Of a stretch of DNA of 5,208 nucleotides, positions 1-5,208 are shown one piece after another. The stretch spans positions 1 through 5,208 of the forward strand of contig JAEWNU010000071.1 of the NCBI GenBank assembly GCA_023456995.1, written 5' to 3'. Made by a program: the position numbers and the translations under genes. The notes under the pieces were generated by a model. It ran no database searches and was not told where the DNA came from. It saw nothing but the letters and a program-made list of their open reading frames with translations. Source of the DNA: Bacillota bacterium (GTDB taxonomy: Bacteria > Bacillota > Clostridia > Oscillospirales > Ruminococcaceae). Position 1 is the first letter of the stretch, and every line of letters starts with the position of its first letter.

Positions 1-1971
1 ATCTACTATCGCCGCATGAACGACATTCCTTCGTCCTGGGGCACTGCCGTTAACGAGCAGATGATGGTGTTCGGCAACACCGGCGACACCTCCGGTACCG
101 GCGTTGCGTTCACACGTAACCCCGCCACCGGCGAAAAGAAGCTGTTCGGCGAGTTCCTCATGAACGCGCAGGGAGAGGACGTTGTTGCAGGCGTCCGTAC
201 CCCCCAGTCGATCGACCAGCTCAGGGACGTTATGCCTGAGGCTTACGACCAGTTCGTCGAAATCTGCGGTCGCCTTGAAAAGCACTACCGCGATAAGCAG
301 GACATGGAGTTCACCATTGAAGACAAGAAGCTTTATATGCTTCAGACCAGAAACGGCAAGCGCACCGCCGCTGCAGCGCTTCAGATTGCCTGCGACCTTG
401 TGGACGAGGGCATGATCTCCGAGAAGGAAGCCGTTATGATGATCGACCCCAAGCAGCTTGACGCCGTGCTGCATCCCCAGTTTGACGCCGCTGCCCTGAA
501 GGCCGCCAAGCCCATTGGCTCTGCGCTTCCCGCTTCGCCCGGCGCCGCCTGCGGTCAGGTGGTTTTCACCGCCGAGGACGCTGTTGAGTGGGCAGAATCC
601 GGCAAGAAGGTCATTCTGGTTCGCCTTGAGACCTCTCCAGAAGATATCGCCGGCATGCACGTTGCACAGGGCATCCTGACTGTGCGCGGCGGCATGACCT
701 CCCACGCCGCCGTTGTTGCGCGCGGCATGGGCACCTGCTGTGTTGCAGGCTGTGGCGAAATTAAGATCGACGAAGAAGCCAAGGTCTTCACCCTGGGCGG
801 CAAGACCTTTAAAGAGGGCGACTTTATCTCACTCGACGGCTCAACCGGCAATATTTATGGCGAGGCCATCAAGACGGTTGAGGCTACAATCTCCGGCAAC
901 TTCGGCCGCCTGATGGGCTGGGCCGACAGCTACCGCCAGCTCAAGGTTCGCACCAATGCCGACACCCCGTTTGACGCCGCACAGGCTGTCAAGTTTGGTG
1001 CAGAGGGCATCGGCCTGACCAGAACCGAGCACATGTTCTTCGAAGCGGACCGCATCCCCGCCATGCGCGAGATGATCGTTTCCAAGAACGAAGAACAGCG
1101 CCGCGCCGCGCTTAAGAAGCTTCTGCCGATGCAGCGCAGCGACTTTGAGGGCATCTATGAGGCGATGGCCGGACGTCCTGTTACCATCCGTTTCCTCGAT
1201 CCGCCCCTGCATGAGTTCCTCCCCCACGAGGATGAGGACATCAAGGCGCTCGCCGCCGAAATGGGCCTGACTTTTGAGGACCTCAAGGCCACCGTCGAGT
1301 CCCTTCATGAGTTTAACCCCATGATGGGTCACCGCGGCTGCCGTCTGGCGGTTTCTTATCCCGAAATTGCTGAGATGCAGACCACCGCTGTTATTGAGGC
1401 TGCTATCAACACTAAGAAGGCACATCCCGAGTGGGAGATGGTGCCCGAAATCATGATTCCGCTTATTGGCGAAATCAAGGAACTGCAGTATGTCAAGTCG
1501 GTCGTCGTCAAGACCGCCGATGAGATTATCGCCAAGAGCGGCGTTGAGCTTAAATATCTCGTTGGCACCATGATCGAGATTCCGCGTGCTGCGCTGACCG
1601 CAGACGAAATTGCCAAGGATGCGCAGTTCTTCTCGTTTGGCACCAACGACCTTACCCAGATGACCTTTGGCTTCTCTCGTGACGACGCCGGTGCATTCCT
1701 CGGCGCTTACTACGATAAGAAGATCTACGAGCAGGATCCCTTTGCCCGTCTGGATCAGAAGGGCGTAGGCAAGCTCGTTGAGATGGCTGTCAAGCTTGGC
1801 CGCGAGACCCGCCCCGACATTAAGCTGGGCATCTGCGGCGAACACGGCGGCGACCCCTCTTCGGTTGAGTTCTGCCACAGAGTCGGCCTCAACTATGTCT
1901 CCTGCTCGCCCTACCGCGTGCCGATTGCACGTCTGGCAGCAGCGCAGGCCGCAATTAAAGGCGGTAAATAA
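1..1971 (+). CDS. ppdK: Pyruvate,phosphate dikinase (PPDK), 5'-truncated by window edge
   Basis: The reading frame is open from base 1; the ATG at 16 is internal (it lies in a conserved YRRMNDIPSSWGTAV segment), so the true start is upstream. The 656 visible codons, against about 875 residues for bacterial PPDK, mean about 220 N-terminal residues are missing. PPDK is a cytoplasmic enzyme that interconverts ATP + Pi + pyruvate and AMP + PPi + PEP; in anaerobes it can serve PPi-linked glycolysis or gluconeogenesis. In order (numbering from codon 1): the end of the ATP-grasp domain, closing at LQTRNGKRT (about 114-122); the swivelling phospho-histidine domain with GGMTSHAAVVARG, catalytic His235 at 703-705; and the C-terminal PEP/pyruvate TIM barrel. 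Barrel residues expected from the Clostridium symbiosum enzyme are present: Arg341 (TRTEH), Arg397 (IRFLDPP), metal ligands Glu526 (IEIP) and Asp550 (GTNDL), and the catalytic Cys612 in GICGEHGG. The Thr two before His235 is the site used by PPDK regulatory kinases/phosphatases in relatives. Lysine is almost always AAG, suggesting high expression. No defect is visible. Confidence 0.97.
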   Translation: MYYRRMNDIPSSWGTAVNEQMMVFGNTGDTSGTGVAFTRNPATGEKKLFGEFLMNAQGEDVVAGVRTPQSIDQLRDVMPEAYDQFVEICGRLEKHYRDKQDMEFTIEDKKLYMLQTRNGKRTAAAALQIACDLVDEGMISEKEAVMMIDPKQLDAVLHPQFDAAALKAAKPIGSALPASPGAACGQVVFTAEDAVEWAESGKKVILVRLETSPEDIAGMHVAQGILTVRGGMTSHAAVVARGMGTCCVAGCGEIKIDEEAKVFTLGGKTFKEGDFISLDGSTGNIYGEAIKTVEATISGNFGRLMGWADSYRQLKVRTNADTPFDAAQAVKFGAEGIGLTRTEHMFFEADRIPAMREMIVSKNEEQRRAALKKLLPMQRSDFEGIYEAMAGRPVTIRFLDPPLHEFLPHEDEDIKALAAEMGLTFEDLKATVESLHEFNPMMGHRGCRLAVSYPEIAEMQTTAVIEAAINTKKAHPEWEMVPEIMIPLIGEIKELQYVKSVVVKTADEIIAKSGVELKYLVGTMIEIPRAALTADEIAKDAQFFSFGTNDLTQMTFGFSRDDAGAFLGAYYDKKIYEQDPFARLDQKGVGKLVEMAVKLGRETRPDIKLGICGEHGGDPSSVEFCHRVGLNYVSCSPYRVPIARLAAAQAAIKGGK

Positions 1972-1984
1972 GAAATTTTCTTAA

Positions 1985-2021
1985 AAAAACAGGCTATCGA
2001 TTTTATCGATAGCCTGTTTTT
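1985..2021 (+). terminator. Rho-independent terminator of ppdK
   Basis: A perfect 17-bp inverted repeat (1985-2001 with 2005-2021) leaves a 3-base TTT loop. The core is CAGGCTATCGAT, flanked by A's on the left and a T run on the right (2016-2021). It starts 13 bases after the ppdK stop. The symmetric A and T flanks would allow termination in either direction, though no gene converges on it. It separates ppdK from everything to its right. Confidence 0.95.
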
Positions 2022-2158
2022 AATAAAATCCAAACTAAAATTGCTTTATAGGTAATATATGATATAACTTTTTATACTAAATTTTTTCAATAATAAATAA
2101 ACAATAAATATTGCTTTAATCGCACTATCTCACATTTTGTAAAAATTGTCGATTTGAG

Positions 2159-2174
2159 AATGGCGTACGCTATT
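2159..2174. promoter_or_regulatory. Candidate operator: 16-bp palindrome at the -35 box
   Basis: Bases 2159-2174 form a 16-bp palindrome with a perfect 8-bp core, GCGTACGC (2163-2170), and 7 of 8 base pairs symmetric overall (one G/T pair). It overlaps the first two bases of the -35 hexamer at 2173. A further pair of 7-base inverted arms, TTTGAGA (2153-2159) and TCTCAAA (2179-2185), brackets the same site, though on a slightly different centre. The GC-rich core stands out in otherwise AT-rich DNA. The position suits a repressor or an activator; no regulator gene is visible and the binding protein is unknown. Confidence 0.45.
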
Positions 2175-2201
2175 GACATCTCAAAAAAACTGCGATAGAA
2201 T
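2173..2201 (+). promoter_or_regulatory. Sigma-A promoter of the FMN-binding protein gene
   Basis: The -35 box TTGACA (2173-2178) is a perfect consensus, the spacer is exactly 17 bases, and the -10 box is TAGAAT (2196-2201, 5 of 6). Transcription would start near 2208, giving a leader of about 39 bases before the ATG at 2247. The DNA from 2022 to about 2150, upstream of the promoter, is very AT-rich and holds no open reading frame or structured RNA that I could see. Confidence 0.85.
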
Positions 2202-2203
2202 AA

Positions 2204-2220
2204 TTGAACCGTTAGTTTAA
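2204..2220. promoter_or_regulatory. Candidate operator over the transcription start
   Basis: Half-sites TTGAAC (2204-2209) and GTTTAA (2215-2220) are inverted repeats with one mismatch, separated by 5 bases. The 17-bp site begins just after the -10 box and covers the predicted start near 2208, the classic position for a repressor. Its size and spacing would suit a dimeric helix-turn-helix repressor such as the TetR family, but that is a guess, and in AT-rich DNA such a repeat can occur by chance. Confidence 0.35.
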
Positions 2221-2246
2221 TTAATCCGATATAAGGGGCTGGTAAT

Positions 2247-2651
2247 ATGAAAAAATGGGCGAGAAGCCTCGTTGGCGCTGTTGTTTTGCTTGCTATTATA
2301 TCCGGTGCACTCTTAACAAACTATTTGATTTCTGTAAAAAGCTATAAAACCGCTGTCAGCAAAATTACTTTTGAAAAACAAAACATCCTGAACATTGCAG
2401 ACGGCTCTTACACTGGGGAATGTGATGTACAGTTTATTTATGCCAAGGTTAAAGTATTGGTTAAAGATCACCGCATTGCCGACATTCAGTTACTTGAGCA
2501 TCGCAATGGGCGCGGTGCCGCCGCCGAAAGCATCTTGAAAAACATGATCGATACCCAGATAATTGACGTTGATGTCGTTGCGGGGGCGACCAATTCCAGC
2601 AAGGTCATCAAAAAGGCCGTTGACAACGCTTTGTCTAGTGCACCACAATAG
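2247..2651 (+). CDS. Membrane-anchored FMN-binding domain protein
   Basis: A 134-residue protein. The start is fixed by AAGGGG at 2233-2238, 8 bases before the ATG. Residues 2-6 are basic (KKWAR) and about 8-29 form one hydrophobic segment, a signal anchor putting the rest outside the membrane; there is no lipobox cysteine. Residues about 50-130 match the FMN_bind family (PF04205): DGSYTG (52-57), an alternating beta segment ending in HRNGRG (85-90), and DVVAGATNSS (109-118). In flavinylated members the Thr of the [S/T]GAT motif, here Thr115, carries FMN through a phosphoester bond made by ApbE; here the first motif position is Ala112 instead of Ser or Thr. Small proteins of this kind are thought to shuttle electrons on the outer face of the membrane in Gram-positive anaerobes. 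No ApbE, NADH dehydrogenase or other partner gene is visible. The gene is monocistronic, between its own promoter and terminator. The family is clear; the partner and actual flavinylation are not shown. Confidence 0.9.
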   Translation: MKKWARSLVGAVVLLAIISGALLTNYLISVKSYKTAVSKITFEKQNILNIADGSYTGECDVQFIYAKVKVLVKDHRIADIQLLEHRNGRGAAAESILKNMIDTQIIDVDVVAGATNSSKVIKKAVDNALSSAPQ

Positions 2652-2678
2652 CATTGAAAATTGAGACAATTATAATTG

Positions 2679-2719
2679 ACCTCCTGTTGTAGAAAAGGCT
2701 ACGACAGGAGGTTTTGTTT
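2679..2719 (+). terminator. Rho-independent terminator of the FMN-binding protein gene
   Basis: Arms 2679-2692 and 2699-2712 form a 14-bp stem with one G-T wobble and a 6-base AAAAGG loop, followed by TTTT-G-TTT. The 5' arm is preceded directly by a perfect 12-bp AT-rich palindrome (2667-2678, CAATTATAATTG). Read from the right, the stem is followed only by a mixed A/T tract, so it should stop the + strand transcript well and the converging - strand transcript less reliably. No other terminator for the - strand gene is visible. Confidence 0.9.
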
Positions 2720-2754
2720 GCCTTAGAGAGGAGAGCAAGTCAGAAGGACAACTT

Positions 2755-4185
2755 TTAGTCGCTTGAGGGGGTGTCGATTTTATAGCGTTCGTCCCACTTT
2801 GAAAGCGCCAAATCAGAAACCAGGCAGCCCCTTGACGGAAATTCTGAATTTTCATTTATATATTGCAGCGAGACAGGTGCTTTTATTATAGGGGCATCTT
2901 CGGTTTTCAAGCGGATACAGCCTTTATCCACTCTATAGTTGATATCCGGCTGGATAACACTGTTCACAAACAAATTTTGGTAGGCACTATACTTAGGATT
3001 TATTATTTTTGCGTCTCCATATTCAGCGATGCCGTCTTTATCGGTCAAAAATTTTTTTGCCTTGGAATAAGCGTTATATTGATAAGTTTTCACTTTTATA
3101 ACATTGCCGCATGGCCCTTTAATCAGTAACGATTCGAGCGTAATCATTTGCCCTTTCAGCGGGATATCCTCTGTTCTCAAAGTAAGAACGCCTTTTTCTA
3201 CCGTGTAGTTTGTTTTGGGCTGCAAAACCCCGTTGACATATAAGTTATTATAAGAAACTCTATTGGGATCGGGAATTCCGTCGCAGCCATATTCCATTAG
3301 CATGTCATCATTTGTGAACACTCTTTTTACCCCGTCTGACACAGTGTTATAAAGCAAACTTGTCACCGGCAAAATTTCATTATCCTGATTTTTAAAGGTA
3401 ACAAAGGTTATCATAATGGCTTGACCGCGTAATGGAAGGTCAGTGGTTTTAAGCTCCAGATGGTCTTTTGTTAATACATAATTTATTTTGGGCTGCAGCA
3501 CGCCGTTGACAAAGAGATTATAGTGCGACACTTCATCCGGCGAAAGAATTCCGCGGTGACCATATGCCGTCAGCTCGTCGGCACTGGTATAAATGCGCTG
3601 ATTCCCGCTAGAAATGGCGTTATACTGGTAAATTTCTGCGTGACGAAGAATGTTGCTGTGTAGGAGACAGGCTTTGCAACAAAACCTGACCGAATCATAA
3701 ATTCTATCCGTGCTGATGCATATCTTGTCACAAACTTCATTAGAACTGTCCACTACTGGAACTTTGAGGCATGTTTGCGCCTTTGCATAAACTGTCGCAT
3801 CAATATGTATCTCTATTTTAATATTATTGGCGCGGTTTTCTCCTTCGCCAAAAACCGGAACCGCGCGGCAAGAAAAGCAATTTAACGAAAAGCATAGGTC
3901 TGTTCCGTTAGGCGCAAAGAGAAATAGATATTTAATCATACAAAACGGGAGTGGCACAGATAAAATGCCAGCTTCAGAACAGACCGCTACAAAGCCGTTG
4001 ATAGAAACAGCCACAAGCTGTTTGATCAGCACGTCGCCGGTCGGCGATTTAACTTTTATGGTAGCGCGGTTTTTAGGACAGGAGAGCTCTGAGAAAACAA
4101 TCGAGCCCGGCTGACACGGATTTAAGATCTTCCCATTTTTATCGGTCAAGTGGCAAAAAACTAGGGGACATTCGTTTGATGGCAT
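2755..4185 (-). CDS. Cys-rich protein with three DUF4183-like repeats (putative spore/cell-surface protein)
   Basis: A 476-residue protein. The start is supported by AGGGGGTG on the - strand (4198-4191), with 7 bases between AGGGGG and the ATG. It has no signal peptide and no clear membrane helix. Residues 1 to about 175 form an unrecognised beta-rich region with 15 cysteines, including CFSC (103-106) and CCKAC (169-173). Residues about 185-444 hold three copies of a unit with the pattern Y-N-A ... T-[SN]-[AD]-[DE] ... YG ... P ... YNLFVNGVLQPxxNY ... L.L.T.D.P ... I, which I recognise as DUF4183. A 32-residue tail ends in DTPSSD. DUF4183 has no established biochemical function; it occurs in spore-forming Firmicutes, in some cases beside collagen-like or sugar-modifying genes. 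Missing secretion signals are typical of spore-coat proteins assembled from the mother-cell cytoplasm, and cysteine richness would suit cross-linking. A structural spore-surface role is therefore inferred, helped by the divergent legB gene. An alternative is a surface protein released by an unknown route. Confidence 0.8.
   Translation of the reverse strand: MPSNECPLVFCHLTDKNGKILNPCQPGSIVFSELSCPKNRATIKVKSPTGDVLIKQLVAVSINGFVAVCSEAGILSVPLPFCMIKYLFLFAPNGTDLCFSLNCFSCRAVPVFGEGENRANNIKIEIHIDATVYAKAQTCLKVPVVDSSNEVCDKICISTDRIYDSVRFCCKACLLHSNILRHAEIYQYNAISSGNQRIYTSADELTAYGHRGILSPDEVSHYNLFVNGVLQPKINYVLTKDHLELKTTDLPLRGQAIMITFVTFKNQDNEILPVTSLLYNTVSDGVKRVFTNDDMLMEYGCDGIPDPNRVSYNNLYVNGVLQPKTNYTVEKGVLTLRTEDIPLKGQMITLESLLIKGPCGNVIKVKTYQYNAYSKAKKFLTDKDGIAEYGDAKIINPKYSAYQNLFVNSVIQPDINYRVDKGCIRLKTEDAPIIKAPVSLQYINENSEFPSRGCLVSDLALSKWDERYKIDTPSSD
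2854..3633 (-). repeat. Three tandem DUF4183-like units in the protein, about 91-residue period
   Basis: Unit 1 is residues about 185-264 (3633-3394), unit 2 is 275-355 (3363-3121), and unit 3 is 366-444 (3090-2854). Anchor residues fall at a constant interval: the Asn of YN[AT] at 189, 280 and 371, and the Asn of VNG/VNS at 227, 318 and 408. Units 1 and 2 share VNGVLQPK; unit 3 has diverged to VNSVIQPD. At DNA level, 3213-3238 and 3486-3511 are nearly identical and exactly 273 bases (91 codons) apart, showing that units 1 and 2 are the closer pair. The linkers between units differ. Confidence 0.85.
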
Positions 4186-4284
4186 AATATCACCCCCTCA
4201 TTTTGATAATTCTTTAAACAGTTGCATAGTTATGAATTAGTGCATTTATTAAGGAAGCGGTTCAACATCATGGGGTATGTAGAG

Positions 4285-4312
4285 AACATTCGCTTCTAAT
4301 ATTCATATAAAA
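4285..4312 (+). promoter_or_regulatory. Weak candidate sigma-K-like promoter for legB
   Basis: AACA (4285-4288) fits the -35 pattern mACm of the late mother-cell sporulation factor sigma-K. After 15 bases, CATATAAAA (4304-4312) matches CATAnnnTA in five of six fixed positions. The start would be near 4318, leaving about 28 bases before the ATG. The spacer is at the short end of what is accepted. A sigma-A reading (TATAAA at 4306-4311 with AGAACA as -35) is also poor. The whole 4186-4345 region holds no better promoter in either direction. Confidence 0.25.
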
Positions 4313-4345
4313 AATATAGATATAAGATGTGCAGGGGGCTATCTT

Positions 4346-5208
4346 ATGGCTTTAACCGGAAAAAAGATTATGGTGACCGGTGCGGACGGATTTATCGGCT
4401 CACATTTGACCGAGGAACTTGTCAGACAGGGGCATTCTGTGCGCGCCTTTGTCTATTATAATGCATTTAACACCTGGGGCTGGCTTGATAATGCCCCGCC
4501 AGAGATTAAAAAAACGCTGGAGGTTATCCCCGGCGATATTAGGGATTCTTATGGCGTCAAACGTGCGATGCAGGGCGTTGATGTTGTATTTCATCTTGCT
4601 GCGCTCATAGCGATACCTTATTCATATTATTATCCGGAGTCGTATTTTGACACAAACGTAAAAGGTACTCTAAATGTTTTACAGGCGGCTCGCGAGCTTG
4701 GAACAGAGAAGATCATACATACCTCTACAAGTGAAGTCTATGGCACGGCACAGCACATTCCAATAACTGAAACTCACCCGTTGCACGCACAATCGCCGTA
4801 TGCGGCCTCAAAAACAGGCGCGGATCAAATGGCGTTGGCCTATTACTGCGCTTTTGGTACGCCAGTGGCGATTATCAGACCGTTTAACACCTATGGCCCA
4901 AGGCAATCGAACCGGGCGGTTATACCCACCATCATTACACAGATTGCACAGGGTGTGAGGAAAATAAAGCTGGGTTCGCTGACGCCCACCAGAGATTTTA
5001 ATTACGTAACCGATACGGTCAGCGGGTTTATAGCGGTTGCCGAAACACCTGCGACAATAGGCGAGGTTATCAATATCGGGAGCAACTTTGAGGTCTCGAT
5101 AAAAGATACGGCTTACATGATTTCCAGCATTATGGGTGCCGAAATTGATATTGAAAGCGAAGCGCAACGGATCAGACCCGAAAATAGCGAGGTGGAACGA
5201 CTGTGGGC
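4346..5208 (+). CDS. legB: LegB-type NAD-dependent nucleotide-sugar 4,6-dehydratase, 3'-truncated by window edge
   Basis: 287 codons are visible with no stop before the window ends; relatives are about 320-340 residues, so roughly 40 C-terminal residues lie outside. AGGGGG (4333-4338) sits 7 bases before the ATG. This is an extended short-chain dehydrogenase/reductase: the NAD-binding glycine motif TGADGFIGS (11-19), Asp64 in GDIRD, FHLAALIAIPYSY (82-94), the TSTSEVYG strand (126-133), and the catalytic Y152xxxK156 pair in SPYAASK. Ser129 replaces the Asp seen in the TDE motif of RmlB-type dTDP-glucose dehydratases, as in LegB and some related enzymes. FNTWGWLDN (41-49), RPFNTYGPRQS (178-188) and PTRDFNYVTDT (214-224) agree with the LegB subgroup. 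LegB converts nucleotide-activated GlcNAc (GDP-GlcNAc in Campylobacter) to the 4-keto-6-deoxy sugar, the first committed step to legionaminic acid. The nucleotide used here and the final sugar are not shown; another deoxy-amino sugar is possible. The rest of a pathway operon would lie to the right. Confidence 0.87.
   Translation, partial: MALTGKKIMVTGADGFIGSHLTEELVRQGHSVRAFVYYNAFNTWGWLDNAPPEIKKTLEVIPGDIRDSYGVKRAMQGVDVVFHLAALIAIPYSYYYPESYFDTNVKGTLNVLQAARELGTEKIIHTSTSEVYGTAQHIPITETHPLHAQSPYAASKTGADQMALAYYCAFGTPVAIIRPFNTYGPRQSNRAVIPTIITQIAQGVRKIKLGSLTPTRDFNYVTDTVSGFIAVAETPATIGEVINIGSNFEVSIKDTAYMISSIMGAEIDIESEAQRIRPENSEVERLW

Noticed and set aside
841..1878. 345-codon open frame on the - strand opposite ppdK
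   Set aside because: It lies fully antisense to a well-conserved enzyme, its length follows from the GC-rich codon bias of ppdK, and the product resembles no family I know.
2040..2118. Nine-base direct repeat ATTGCTTTA at 2040-2048 and 2110-2118
   Set aside because: It is short and lies in very AT-rich DNA, with no symmetry or spacing tied to the promoter; chance is the likely cause.
2863..3129. 88-codon open frame on the + strand inside the DUF4183 gene
   Set aside because: It is antisense to the recognisable third repeat and the end of the second; composition looks like a shadow, with no clear ribosome binding site.
4226..4234. CATAACTAT on the - strand as a sporulation -10 box for the DUF4183 gene
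   Set aside because: The last two fixed bases are wrong for sigma-K and no matching -35 element lies 14-17 bases upstream for sigma-E or sigma-K.
4270..4299. Nine-codon frame (MGYVENIRF) upstream of legB, possible leader peptide
   Set aside because: The nearest purine-rich site (AAGGA at 4251-4255) is 14 bases away, no attenuator hairpin follows, and the codons show no regulatory bias.
4808..5167. 119-codon open frame on the - strand inside legB
   Set aside because: It is antisense to conserved dehydratase motifs, including the YxxxK region, and resembles nothing known.

Overview
The window looks like chromosomal DNA of a spore-forming, anaerobic member of the Clostridia. The evidence is a bacterial pyruvate,phosphate dikinase, strong Gram-positive ribosome binding sites (AGGGGG-type), a textbook sigma-A promoter, compact intrinsic terminators, and a DUF4183-repeat protein of a type known mainly from spore-forming Firmicutes. 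I cannot assign a genus from the sequence alone.

Layout. Bases 1-1971 (+) are the last three quarters of ppdK, GC-rich and strongly codon-biased, closed by a 17-bp-stem terminator (1985-2021). An AT-rich spacer follows, ending in a near-consensus promoter (2173-2201) flanked by two palindromes that look like operators. This promoter drives a 134-residue membrane-anchored FMN-binding-domain protein (2247-2651, +), which ends at its own terminator (2679-2719). A convergent gene (2755-4185, -) encodes a 476-residue protein with a cysteine-rich N-terminal half and three DUF4183-like repeats. A 160-bp divergent intergenic region separates it from a legB-type nucleotide-sugar 4,6-dehydratase gene (4346 to beyond 5208, +), which the window end cuts short.

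How the genes may fit together. ppdK (PEP/pyruvate interconversion) and the FMN-binding protein (probable extracytoplasmic flavin-based redox) each have their own terminator and appear to be separate transcription units. The DUF4183 protein and legB are divergent neighbours. LegB starts the conversion of nucleotide-activated GlcNAc towards legionaminic-acid-type or related deoxy-amino sugars, while the repeat protein has no signal peptide and looks like a structural surface or spore-coat protein. The most interesting reading is that the right half is the edge of a spore- or cell-surface glycosylation locus, with the repeat protein as a possible structural component or acceptor. That link is inference. 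I saw no RNA gene, CRISPR array, insertion sequence or attachment site.
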